The notes under the pieces were generated by a model. That model saw nothing but the letters and a program-made list of their open reading frames with translations. It was not told where the DNA came from and made no database searches. Position numbers and translations under genes: made by a program. A stretch of 54,699 nt of DNA from Aurantiochytrium sp. KH105 (taxonomy: Eukaryota > Sar > Bigyra > Thraustochytrida > Thraustochytriidae): contig BGKB01000201.1 of NCBI GenBank assembly GCA_003116975.1, positions 88,687 through 143,385 of the forward strand. Direction: 5' to 3'. This document shows, piece after piece, positions 11,692 through 21,389 of this stretch (the stretch's first letter is position 1; the number at the start of each line of letters is the position of its first letter).

Positions 11692-12393
11692 GCGACAGCG
11701 GATGCGAGAAGGCCCGACCGTGCTTGTGAAGTGAGTAGAAGCGAGACCGACGCAGCGATCAACGAGCTCGCCTCGGGCCTGCTGGCTGGCCTCCTTGACG
11801 GCCTGCGTCGGCCGTCCGCTGGCTCGCTCGCGTGTCTTCAGCGCTGCAGAGCTTGGCCACGGCCGGTACTTTAGAGGAGCAGCGCAGATCGATCGGCCGT
11901 CGTGCACGATGCGATTCGAGAAGTAAGTGGCGAGACTCGCGTCGACGAAAGGGGGCGTCCCTGCGGGCCGGGGTCTGCAGCTTCGACAACCTGCACTGCT
12001 GGCTGCTACTACACTTTGACTGCCTGCGGCACACGTGCTTGCACATGATGGACAAGAGAGGGGCTCGCCACGACAGATTTTTTCTTTTCTTTTTCTTTTT
12101 TGATGCTGGCAGAGGTGGCGGTATGACCATACCACGAGCCTAGGCCAACTACTAGCAAGATATGTCTCTTCCTTTTTCTGGCTAGTCTGGAAGGCTTCTT
12201 TCAAGATGGTTGATGAGTGGGGAGCAAAAGCAAGGCCTATTCTTCCAACTCTGCTCGGCTAGTTGGTCATCGCCGCCCGACCAGACACGCGAACCAGCAG
12301 ATCGGCAAACACAAAACGTCGTAGACCCGCACACGGACCTCCCTGCCCCGGGACTCGGAGATCGATAGGCAGACAGACAAACAGTCAAACAGA
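9265..12393. other. Gene-poor spacer between the two catalase-like copies
   Basis: No supported gene. Visible content is an AAG/GAA-rich tract at 9487-9553, TTCAC pentamers at about 9778-9813, a GGCTG run near 10550-10570, a CAG run at 11655-11690 and a pyrimidine tract near 12079-12100. The longest ORFs (reverse 10240-11082 and 11152-12204) are Arg/Ser/Pro-rich or pass through the CAG run as poly-Leu, and carry no domain. The spacer may contain the remainder of the duplicated unit's upstream region. Confidence 0.4.
11655..11690. repeat. (CAG)n microsatellite, about 12 units
   Basis: A pure CAG run within otherwise unannotated DNA. It reads as poly-Gln in one forward frame and poly-Leu in reverse, but neither frame belongs to a supported gene. 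Confidence 0.9.
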
Positions 12394-12418
12394 CAAGCAA
12401 GCAAGCAAGCAAGCAAGC
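12394..12418. repeat. Short (AAGC)n repeat upstream of catalase-like copy 2
   Basis: Six AAGC units preceded by imperfect ACAG/ACAA tetramers, 28 bp before the ATG of the second copy. It corresponds in position to the about 54-unit run before copy 1. Confidence 0.85.
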
Positions 12419-12446
12419 ACACAAACGAAAGAACAGAAACAAGCCA

Positions 12447-14141
12447 ATGGTGAAGGCAAGAAGTATGTTGGGCCACATCGTAGTCCTGCTGCTCGCAGCT
12501 TGCACACAGACGCAGGCCGGAGGATGTCCATTCATGGGCACAATGAGCTCTATGACTGCAGGCCCGAGCCATGCCGAACGCGTGGAGCTGCCCCCGACGT
12601 GCTACCAGAGCACGCTCTCCGCGACCTACGACGAAGATTTCCCGGCCACCACAACCAACCTCTACGGGGAGGAGTTCCCCAACAACAAGTGCAGTCTCCA
12701 GCTCGGCCGCGAGTATGGCTTTGACACCACCGAGGAGCACGAGATCATCACAGAGACCGCCAAGATCATGGCAGAGCGCATGCTCAATGTGGGCAAGTAC
12801 GACGCCAAGGGCCCCTGCCTTGGCGCCGGGGCAACCAACTGCTGCACCTTTACCAAGACAGGTGGAGACAACGGCGAGGACGCGACGTACATGTTTTCCG
12901 ACGAGAATTGCCCGCGCCGCGTCTCGTCGGAGTACACGTACCAGTCGCCTTCCCTGTCAGAGGTCACGTCTTCCGAAGACCCTCCCGAGCTCGAATCAGG
13001 CGACATGAATCAGCGCATCCGCAAGCAAATGCACGGCGAGAGCTATGGCTGCGTCGACGCCGTCCTCAAAATCAACGACGACCTCGACACGGCTCCGCAC
13101 GGCGAGGGAGGGCTCGACGAGCGCTTCCGCGTCGGACTCCTTGCCGAGGCTGGCCGCAAGTTCAACGTCCAGGCTCGCTTCAGCGGCAACCGCAACCTTA
13201 CATCGCACGATGCGCACGACGTGCTCATTCGCGGTCTTAGTCTCAAGATCAAGGACGCTGTCACCAAGAACCAACGCATCAAGCTCTCCAGTGTGGCGTC
13301 TGTGGCGCAGCCAGAGAACGCCCAGGTCGCTTTCCAGAACCAGTCGATTGACGCCTTCCAAGAGGACGCCGATGGTATCGTCGACCTTTTGTTCATCGCC
13401 GTGCGCAGCGCCGAAGAGCCCGGCGGGGTGCCCTTCAACATGTTTGTGGACGGCAACCTCGAGGAGAACTTCAATAACTTTATCAACGGCGCTCCGCCTG
13501 CAATTCCCATTGATCAGATTACGGAGTTCCACATGAACCCGCTCGCCAACACTTACGGTTCCGGCGCGGCGTGGGCGCTGGGCAAGGGCCAGGCTGCCAA
13601 GTGGCACATTGAGCCTTGCGAGGGCGAGGTAGACCGCTTGCCTGACCGGGTGTGGAAGGGCAACTTTAGAGATGAAGACTTTTCGCACACCGCCATGCAA
13701 CGCCTTCTCAAGAACCGCAAGCTCCGCAACCAGCCGTACCGGATGTGCGTCTTTCTCCAAATCCAAGAGGACGCTTGCGAGCAGCCCATCGAGGATGCCT
13801 CTGTTCGATGGATGACCAAGCCCATCAAGGTGGCCGAGCTGCAGATCTCGCGACAGAACGACGTCTCACACGACGACCTCATGTGCGACTCGACGATGTT
13901 GCATCCGTACCGCACAATTGAGGAGCACTTTCCTCTGGGCGCGATCAACCGCGTGCGACATGCCGTGTACGCGTTCGCGAACAACTTTCGCACGGCCGGA
14001 AACCAGCTCATGCATCCATCGAACAAGTGGGCCAAGATGATGAACATGAACAAGAAGGACCGCAAGGCCTTCAAGCAAATGATGAAGCAAGCATGCTTCT
14101 ACGGCCCACAAGAACACTGCACGATGGGCACTGGTGCTTAA
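12447..14141 (+). CDS. Secreted catalase-superfamily protein, copy 2 (intact)
   Basis: 564 residues from ATG 12447. A second ATG at 12465 gives the same signal peptide (GHIVVLLLAACTQTQA, cleavage near residue 24). Residues about 226-500 carry the catalase-like core: FRVGLLAEAGRKF (226-239), ARFSGN (243-248), DVLIRGLSLKIKD (258-270), NPLANTYGSGAAW (364-376), AAKWHIEPCEGEV (383-395) and HFPLGAINRVRH (494-505). Cys-rich flanks (near residues 27, 52, 82, 124, 132-133, 155 and, at the end, 550 and 558) fit an extracellular or secretory-pathway protein. No HDEL-type retention signal is present. It is close to copy 1 over nearly its whole length, with most difference in the N-terminal 180 residues. 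The heme-binding role is inferred from the superfamily; the substrate is unknown. Confidence 0.75.
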   Translation: MVKARSMLGHIVVLLLAACTQTQAGGCPFMGTMSSMTAGPSHAERVELPPTCYQSTLSATYDEDFPATTTNLYGEEFPNNKCSLQLGREYGFDTTEEHEIITETAKIMAERMLNVGKYDAKGPCLGAGATNCCTFTKTGGDNGEDATYMFSDENCPRRVSSEYTYQSPSLSEVTSSEDPPELESGDMNQRIRKQMHGESYGCVDAVLKINDDLDTAPHGEGGLDERFRVGLLAEAGRKFNVQARFSGNRNLTSHDAHDVLIRGLSLKIKDAVTKNQRIKLSSVASVAQPENAQVAFQNQSIDAFQEDADGIVDLLFIAVRSAEEPGGVPFNMFVDGNLEENFNNFINGAPPAIPIDQITEFHMNPLANTYGSGAAWALGKGQAAKWHIEPCEGEVDRLPDRVWKGNFRDEDFSHTAMQRLLKNRKLRNQPYRMCVFLQIQEDACEQPIEDASVRWMTKPIKVAELQISRQNDVSHDDLMCDSTMLHPYRTIEEHFPLGAINRVRHAVYAFANNFRTAGNQLMHPSNKWAKMMNMNKKDRKAFKQMMKQACFYGPQEHCTMGTGA

Positions 14142-14295
14142 AAGAAAAAGAGAAGAAAGCAAGAAAGCCATTCAGGCCTCTTCGCAAGGACACCGAATCA
14201 AGAACCCAGGAAAACGCACAACAGCAGCAGGAGCAGGGGCAAGAGCAAATTGAGTACAACCCACGGAGCGCGCAGACAGCAGCAAAATCCTCGCC

Positions 14296-14643
14296 TTGGG
14301 CAGAATCGCGGTGCACCTTCAGCGATGCGAGCAAGAGAAGAAAGCCAGAGAGGATCTTGAGCTCAAAGCATGCGGGTTCCGAATGGGGAATCGAGACCCA
14401 GAGGAACAAGACATCCTGCGAGACGTTGCGGTGAGACGGTTTGCTGAAACTATGGAGCACTTCGAGCTGACTCTTCTCAGACTGCGCGATAGAATCGCCT
14501 TAGCTCCTCTTCCCTCGGACGGAAAAGTGGTAAGCAGGTAAAGGTGCACTTGCTTCAAGCAATCTTCACTTATTTCGAAAGCTATGCAAAAGACGCTTTC
14601 TGATCTTAAAATGGTGTTCGCATCCACCGAGGATAAAATGGGC
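14296..14643 (+). CDS. Possible small spliced gene or gene fragment
   Basis: The frame from about 14296 reads as a charged helical protein (EQEKKAREDLELKAC ... RDVAVRRFAETMEHFE) and runs into GTAAGC at 14530. If 14530-14559 (GTAAGC...TTCAAG, 30 nt) is removed, the frame continues in phase as QSSLISKAMQKTLSDLKMVF... to TAA at 14641-14643. No ATG opens the frame; the first codon is TTG, so an upstream exon would be needed. A 30-nt intron is unusually short. It may be the remnant of a gene lost downstream of catalase-like copy 2. No family is recognised. Confidence 0.3.
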
Positions 14644-14714
14644 ATGTAAATTTAAAGAAGAACACAACTTTTCCAACAAACTTGTTTGTTTGATTTTACA
14701 ATAGATTCTAATTT

Positions 14715-15184
14715 GATGGCTGGTCTGGCCTGTGGTCGTCCATGACAAAAGTGAAGGCCAGGTCTTCCGGTTCGTCCACGCACAGAGCGACACCTAGTCC
14801 ATGCACCATGAGAAGAGTCTCACGTGCCTTGTCCACCACGGCGTTCGTGTCTTGACAGGGATTCCTAAAGCGGCGGTACGACAATGAAGTCCGTTGCCAG
14901 CTAGCACCGATCACCGTTGCCGCTGTTGTGCAGGTGAACCCTGACGATATTGTGAAATCACTGTACACATTTGACACCAGCGAGTTGATGGGCTGGTGAA
15001 GACAACCTGCAATTTGTGCGGCGATGTAACTCAATCCAAGTTCTGCAGTGGCGATAAAAACACGGCCATCGGCGAAAGGTGTCACACTGGAATCGCGATC
15101 GCGATCGCGATCGCTTCCCAGCACTTCTGGGTCAATCGTTACGTTCTGCCAAATGGTATTTCTCGATCTGTTCGAAGGTATGTT
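14715..15184 (-). CDS. Hypothetical protein fragment, 3' portion
   Basis: A reverse-strand frame reads NTIWQNVTIDPEVLGS, then an Asp-Arg repeat produced by a GATCGC microsatellite (about 15095-15113), then about 125 ordinary-looking residues (FADGRVFIATAELGLSYIAA ... DLAFTFVMDDHRPDQ) to the stop near 14715. No ATG is in phase near its start. A short open stretch just upstream (MVADSDWVGVVSNLA, about 15271) is out of phase, so an intron or decay is implied. No known domain is seen. It is a real exon or a relic; confidence is low. Confidence 0.3.
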
Positions 15185-15301
15185 CGCTAGACGTGCCAGT
15201 CAAAAGTTAAAGAGCTTGAAAAGCAAGCGCGAGATTGCTGACAACACCCACCCAGTCAGAATCTGCTACCATACTTTTTTTTTAAAAATTTAAACACATT
15301 C

Positions 15302-17440
15302 TCAGTCAAATTTCACATACGGAGATAGACGCTCAAGTGCGGCCTCGAGCCGGGTCAAACACCCATGTGCGCGCACAAAGGCAATGACCTTTTCTGACGC
15401 ACGCAACTCGTCTGCCCACTGTTTTTCACGACCTTTCAAGGCACGATCGCCCAGCGCAAAACGATGGCGCGCCGCTAAGGCCACCACACGATCTTGATGA
15501 CGTCGCAGACGCGGCCTCGTCGCGGTGAGAACTGCAAGAAGTAATCGCATTGATGCCCCTCGCGCCTCGGCATGACCGACGCCAATACCACGCTCCACGG
15601 CGCTCAGCAACTGGGGAAGGAGCCGCACACTTTGTAACTGTAATCGATCGACCAGCGGAGCGCATGCTTTGCCGCTGACCAGCGCCAAAACCGGCATCTC
15701 CGTTGCGAGTTCTGCGCACGGAAGCAGTGCCTCAAGCGCCGCCCGGTGATGCTGCATGCGGGACTCACCCCCCACACGCTCCATGTGTGCCAGCGCCCCC
15801 AATAGCACCGGCAATGCTACAGCCAGGACGTCGGCATCCCGTGCTGTCGTGCAGGCCTCTTGCACCCGATCAAGCACGAGCTCCCCATGCCAGCGGAATT
15901 CCGTGGTCGTCAGCATCTCTGTCAGCCGCCACAGACTTGAGAGTCCAGGAATGCACACACTCGGGGCAGCGTGCTCGACCACCGGCAGGACCATGGGGAT
16001 GATGTGGCCGACGGCAGATTCCCCGCGAAGATCTGCGCGCGAGCTACGCTGCACAAGACACAACATGGCGTTGCAGGCAATCCATTCGGACTCACACCAC
16101 TTCTTGGACGCGAGCACATTCCGTAGATAGGGCCACACCATTTGACCTTGGCCTTGGCCGTCCGCTAGCTCTATGTTAAAGTTGTTTGCATTCTGGAGCT
16201 CCTTGGCAAGCCGTGCGCAGCCCTCACGCGACTCGCAACGAGGCACAACCTCCAGCGAGACCCCCTCGTGATCCCACGCAGCTGCGCTCACCGTCGCAGC
16301 AAGCCACAGGCTCATTTTGAAGTCTCGGGAAGCCAGAGTTTCTAAAGACGATGACACCTTGATTGACAAGAAATGCTCTGTCAGAACAATCAGGCACGCA
16401 AGACCGACCTGTGCGCCTTGTATCGCCGCCTCACTCTCCTCGTTCAAAGCTGGCTGTGACACGTGCCATGCGCGCCAGCTTGCGGGAAATCGATCCCGAG
16501 CGCAGCACGCGTACTCGCGCACTCGTTCGACGAATGACGCCGAGACAGTGCGCTGGGATTGCAAATATCCACTCAAAAGGCTCGGAAGACTTTGCAAAAT
16601 GTTAATATCGCCCTCGGCCTCGAGCTCTTGCAAGGTCTCGTCTAGGTTTTCCAAACTGCGGCCAAGAATCTCGGCCTGCTTGGCAGTCACACCTGCACGC
16701 ACAAGGTCTGGAACAAGCGCGCCAAAAGCCTCAATGAGCGAGTGCTGCGTCTCAAGTTCGGGCGAAGCGAGTGCGCCAACGGCCTCGGAGAGGCGACTTG
16801 CGGCCAACTCAAGGCTTGCTTGCGCTGTCGCGAACGCTTGGGCTAGGTCGTCGCCGTGAAACCGCACGACGACCTTTGTGGCTTTCTTGGCAACGGCGGC
16901 AACTTGACAATCGACGTTGCATCGAATGAGCAGACGCGCGAGAAGGGACCCTCTGCTGCTTTTGAGGAGCTCGTCGTTACCTCGTCGAGATTCTTTTTCG
17001 ACCGAGTCTGCAATGTTGTCGCTGTTGTGCAAGGCGTCTACCTCGGATTCCAAGCAGCATGACGCGGCCTCCACGGCGGCCAAGACAACCTCCCAGGGCT
17101 CCTGGTCTCCGGCCTCGAGTGCCACTTTGGCGAGTTCCCAAGATTTGACGGCGTCCTTACGCGCCAAGAGCTCGAGAGCTGCGGCACGGGCCGCTTTCTT
17201 TCGCAATCTGTTGGTTGCCACGATGCGCAAGCGCTCGCAGGCGGCCTCGTCCGCGAGCATATCCGCGTCGACAGCACCGCTCGAGGCAAGCATGGCGGCC
17301 ACGCCTATTTCGCCACGGGCGCCCGCGGAGACGAGGTTCGCGAGCAAGGTCGCGCGCTCGTCCCACGACAGTCGACCCAAGGCCTCGCCATGGTCGCCCT
17401 CTCCATGCTGCACGAGCGCAAGCCACGCGCGAGCCTCCAT
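15302..17440 (-). CDS. HEAT/ARM-like helical protein, possibly Tti2-like
   Basis: 712 residues from ATG 17440, one uninterrupted frame. The protein is almost entirely Leu/Ala-rich helices. The second half (about 440-640) has paired helices typical of HEAT/ARM solenoids (WPYLRNVLASKKWCESEW, HIIPMVLPVVEHAAPSV, LLPQLLSAVERGI). The pattern of a 'poly-helix, external evaluation of left and right arms, then total' resembles TELO2-interacting protein 2, a partner of the TTT complex that stabilises PIKK kinases. The match is by feel, with no diagnostic motif. Equally possible is another solenoid scaffold. No signal peptide or transmembrane segment. The next gene upstream on the same strand begins 202 bp away at 17642. 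Confidence 0.75.
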   Translation of the reverse strand: MEARAWLALVQHGEGDHGEALGRLSWDERATLLANLVSAGARGEIGVAAMLASSGAVDADMLADEAACERLRIVATNRLRKKAARAAALELLARKDAVKSWELAKVALEAGDQEPWEVVLAAVEAASCCLESEVDALHNSDNIADSVEKESRRGNDELLKSSRGSLLARLLIRCNVDCQVAAVAKKATKVVVRFHGDDLAQAFATAQASLELAASRLSEAVGALASPELETQHSLIEAFGALVPDLVRAGVTAKQAEILGRSLENLDETLQELEAEGDINILQSLPSLLSGYLQSQRTVSASFVERVREYACCARDRFPASWRAWHVSQPALNEESEAAIQGAQVGLACLIVLTEHFLSIKVSSSLETLASRDFKMSLWLAATVSAAAWDHEGVSLEVVPRCESREGCARLAKELQNANNFNIELADGQGQGQMVWPYLRNVLASKKWCESEWIACNAMLCLVQRSSRADLRGESAVGHIIPMVLPVVEHAAPSVCIPGLSSLWRLTEMLTTTEFRWHGELVLDRVQEACTTARDADVLAVALPVLLGALAHMERVGGESRMQHHRAALEALLPCAELATEMPVLALVSGKACAPLVDRLQLQSVRLLPQLLSAVERGIGVGHAEARGASMRLLLAVLTATRPRLRRHQDRVVALAARHRFALGDRALKGREKQWADELRASEKVIAFVRAHGCLTRLEAALERLSPYVKFD

Positions 17441-17641
17441 TCTTGGTCTGATGAGCGGACTCCTGGGCTCTAGAAAGGACGATACCGTGCGGGGCGAGGG
17501 CGCAAGACAAATTCAAGCCTGAGGCAAGGGCGAACGCAAAGTAAGGCAAGGTGTAGATAGCACGAATAGATGGGCAAAAGAAAGCAACGTGCCGGTTCAT
17601 AGTCAATCAGAAAATTAGTACATTTAGATGCAAAGGTTCAT

Positions 17642-19328
17642 TCATTCGTCTGCGCCCTGAGCCTTGCCCTCAGGGGAAGAGGTGGGCGAGGACGCGCGCG
17701 TCTTCGGAGCGGGCTCCGCGTCTGAAGATTCCGTGGGTCGCGGCACTGAGGCGGAAGAGAGCCGAGCAGCTGCGAGCTCGCGCTCGAGTTCCCGGATACG
17801 CGCCACAGACTGCACAAGGCCACTCTGCATAGCCTGCTCGACTTCAACGACGCGCTTGGCAAAGTCCTCCCGCTCCATGACAAGTTGGCGCTCTTTAAGC
17901 GTAAGTGTTGCTTCGAGCATGTTCACCTTGCCCTCAAGTTGCGCGGTTTTCTGCTCGAGAAGAGAGTTTCCAAAACGAAGCGCATCGAGAACCTCTTGAG
18001 GCGGGGCCATCCATCCCTGATGGTCCGTCTGAATTGCGCAATGCTGCACTTGAACTTGATGGATGTTGCGTCTGCGCTGGCTGTGACTCTCGTCACGTTG
18101 TGTCCTGGTCGTCATGGTCGAGGTCGAGTCCGGGGACGAGGTCTGCATCACCGTTTCCTCTGTGAACTCGGACTCTGTGCAGGTACTTGCGCCGACGGAG
18201 CTGCATTCCGGTTTCACGTCAATTTCAGGGGTGGTTTGCACTTGAACGCTCACCAGACCAGCGCGTACACGTCTGCTCTTCGCGCTGCCACGCTTCCTTG
18301 AGCGGAGAGTTACATTTTCGTTCATGACGCCTCTGTTTTCATGGTTATTGTTTCCGCTCGCATCGTGATGTTCATCCTCGTCCTCGTCGTCATCAATCTC
18401 ATCACCGCCATCATCGTCACCGTCATTGTCTTCATCCTCATGATCATCGTTGCTTTCGTCTGCCTCTTGTGGGCCGTGTGTGTGACCTTTGGTGATATCC
18501 ATCGCATCATCGTGATCGGCGCGTTCAATTTCCGCGGTAGAGGCGCAGCCCATGCCGTCAGCATCAAAGGTTGTGATCATTGCATCATCGATAACCCCGC
18601 TGCCCTTTTCTGTTTGCGTCGCGGTCGATTGTGTGAGCCAGTGGTCCGTCTGCGTTGCCGCGTGCAGAGGTGAAGACGAGGGCGAGGACTTTGTCACGGA
18701 AGCCGACTCCACGACGACGCGTGGGGCTCCTCGCGTGCCGGTGAGCGAGGTCCGGGCTGTTGTCAAGCCAGAAGCTGCAGCAGCCGACGGGGGCGGATTT
18801 TTGGCGTTAGATCTGCACATGGGCCGCCGCGTGGATGTGGCGTGGTGCGTCTGCGTGTGCCTGGCGGACTTGGCATTAAAACTGTTTGTTTCGCACTTGC
18901 GCTTCGAGGCGCCACTCCCGGAACCATGGCCATGTTTGGGTCGCGGATTCGGTCTCGAGACAGCTGCCTTTTTCGTCCCTGTCAATGCCTCGTTTTCCTT
19001 GCCAATACCCACGTCGCGAGGTCGAGGCTTGGAACCACCGCGTTCGGTACTTGTGGGAAAGGAGGACGAGACGGTCCGGCCGGACGATGTCTCGTCAAAG
19101 ATTGCTGATGAGAGGGACGCGGACGAAGAGGGAATGACTGTCGGCGGTGCCGACACGGGTCTTGGGACGGGAGGTTTCCCTTGAGAAGCAATGGTCGCAT
19201 TAGTTTTGGCGATCCCGTGTCCCCCACGCGAGCGGCCCAACTTTGACCTCAGATTGTCCTGTGGCTGCGTCTCCATAAGGTTCGAGCCTTGTTGCGTCGT
19301 CTGCAGGCTTTTTGGACCGCGGTGCTGG

Positions 19329-19365
<37 letters not shown>

Positions 19366-19477
19366 GATCCTGCTGCTGCTGCTGCCGCTTCTTTTTCCAC
19401 GCAGCAAGTTTTTCTTCCATGGACCGCGGTGCATGTTGCTGTGCAGGGCCCTTTTGGCCCTCGTTGAGATCAAGCAT
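17642..19477 (-). CDS. Low-complexity protein with C-terminal coiled coil
   Basis: 611 residues from ATG 19477 (MLDLNEGQKG...); the frame opens six codons earlier only at TTG. Order of regions: an EEKLAAWKKKR basic helix near residue 23, a poly-Gln block encoded mainly by CAA (TTG on the plus strand, 19328-19366), a long Ser/Thr/Pro-rich basic stretch, an acidic Asp/Glu tract at about 340-375 with His, and a C-terminal coiled coil (LLEQKTAQLEGKVNMLEATL ... IRELERELAAARL). Four short xQTx motifs recur (AATQTD, TATQTE, VQTTPE, AIQTDH), a pattern seen in some cytoskeletal and spindle proteins. Function is not recognised. Confidence 0.75.
19328..19366 (-). repeat. In-frame CAA/poly-Gln microsatellite
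   Basis: About 13 TTG units on the plus strand, read as CAA (Gln) in the reverse-strand coding frame at 17642-19477. It extends the N-terminal Gln block and is likely length-variable. Confidence 0.85.
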
Positions 19478-21256
19478 GCTGGTATGTAACCGCAATCGAT
19501 GCAGCGGCCAAGACGACGGTCTCGGGCGAGTAGGACTTGAGCCCTGCTGTTCACGTCGCGCACGTCAGAAAGGGGGAGAAAGAGTTCTCCCTGGTCGCGC
19601 ACGAGGTCGCAATTGGGGGAAGACGAAGGTTCTAGCGCGCTGCTTGGGCGAGTTCGCGTGAGAGCGCGTGCGAACTCACCTCGCTCTGCGCGGCCGAGGA
19701 GACCAGGCGTCGCGGCGCGGCGGGGCAGAAGAGTGCCGCGCGCGATCACGCTCGCGGACTCGTCGGACGCCAGGCCGCCCCGCGGCTCCGGCGAGCGCGC
19801 AGTGGAACGGAGTGAAAAGGCAGGCAAGGCCCTACCTCCAGGGCCCGCGGGGGGAAAAAGGGCCTCGCGCGCGGCTCGAAGACGGCCCCGCCCCTCCTCG
19901 CGCCCGTGGGCGGGCTGGCTGGCTGGCTGCGCGCAGGGGGGACGCGCGCCCGCGCACGCGCCTGCGCTCGCGCGAGCAGTCGCGGAGCGAGAGAGGCGGC
20001 CTGGCCGGGCTCGGGTCGTCGCCGCCTTGACTGCGTTGCAGCTCTGCTGCTGCTGCTCCTGCAGGAACAGCAGCAGCAGCAACAACAACAACAACAACTA
20101 CTTTTTGAAGGTCGGTTTTCCATGATTCTGATCCTTCCAGACATTAGGGAGGTTATGAATGATCTGAAGATGCGAACGATCCAGAGATGCCGGAAACCAT
20201 GAATTGAGTTGTGCAAGATCTCGACGCTCCATAAGATCCGAAGAAGCTGCTGGGTTTGCGCAGCTGCGCGTAGGCAAGGCGAGGTTTGCGCATGCCGCCC
20301 TTGCCACGGCCACGACACGAGCACGGATTGGCCAGCCGGCCGTGGCTTTGTTCTGTGTCCTGCTTGGCGGCAGCGGAGACGAGAGACCTCGAGGCTGCCG
20401 CTCTCGCGGTAAGATCGCCGACGCTGGACTGGCCTGAGGAGAGGGAGGTTCGGCGGCGTCCGAATCTACGTGTGCGCCAGCCAGACGAGATGAGATGAGC
20501 TGGGAAACGAGACGAAGGGAATGAAGGTGAGGATGGCGATGACGTCCAGCACGTCATCGCAGTACTACACGATTGTTCATGAGCAAGAAGAAGAATGACC
20601 AGGACGAGAGAGCCGCCGCTTGATAGGGAACGAGGAAAGAGCGAGGCCGAGCGAAGAAAGAAGCAAATGCACAAGGCAGTCGCACGGCAGGCAAGGCAGA
20701 CAAGGATAAAAACAACCGAGGCAAGCAAACGAAGAATCAAAGCGGCCAGACAAGCACCGCAAACAAACGAGAATCACATCCGAGGAAAAGACGGCCGGCC
20801 TTGGCGGGGCAGGGCGCCTGGCTGCCGTCCTCGGCCGCTCGCGCGAGGAGGGGAGGCGCGAGGCTCTCCGTGCCGCCCCGGCTGCGTCGCGCGCGCGCGC
20901 AGACCGCCTCGCCGGCCTCATCCCGGGGCGCACGAGCATCGAGCACGGCGCGGACGCACGCGAGGCGAGGCGAGGCGAGGCGATAGTCGCCCGCCCTCCC
21001 GCCCGCCCGCCGGCGTCTGCGCGTTCGTCTGCGCAGGCAGCAGCCTGCATGCGCGGAGCGACGGCGCGGCCCCGCGTCTGCGAGTCGTGATCGCGCGACG
21101 GCCATCTCCATCTCGCCTCGCGTCCCTTCGGTCCCTTCCTCCTCCTGCATTCCCCGCCCACTTCGCTCCTCGCTCGTGCTTCTCGCTCGCGCTTCCTGCC
21201 CTGGCGAAAAGTCGTCCACGCCAGAGCGCGGGAGCGAGCACGCGGCCGGGCCTGGG
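19478..21256. promoter_or_regulatory. Divergent intergenic region between coiled-coil and HECT genes
   Basis: This 1.8-kb region separates two divergently transcribed genes and must hold both promoters and 5' UTRs. It contains a near-perfect CTG/CAG inverted repeat (about 20044-20084), an adjoining CAA run to 20098, a GCGAG run near 20965-20980 and GC-rich upstream sequence. Open frames here are biased in composition and show no domain. No TATA box is claimed. Confidence 0.4.
20044..20098. repeat. CTG/CAG near-palindrome with adjacent CAA run
   Basis: CTG repeats, then CCTGCAGG, then CAG repeats form an inverted repeat able to fold into a long hairpin, followed by about five CAA units. It lies in the divergent promoter region. 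Confidence 0.8.
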
Positions 21257-21354
21257 ATGGCGCTGGCGCGGGCCGAAGAGAGGTCGGCGCCAGCGGAAGA
21301 GACCGCGGATAACGCTGTTACCCTCGGTCTCCAGGAGAGCAGCGCGGCCTTTCG

Positions 21355-21389
<35 letters not shown>

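Noticed and set aside
11152..12204. 350-codon reverse ORF between the catalase-like copies
   Set aside because: It passes through the CAG run as poly-Leu and is otherwise compositionally biased; no motif.
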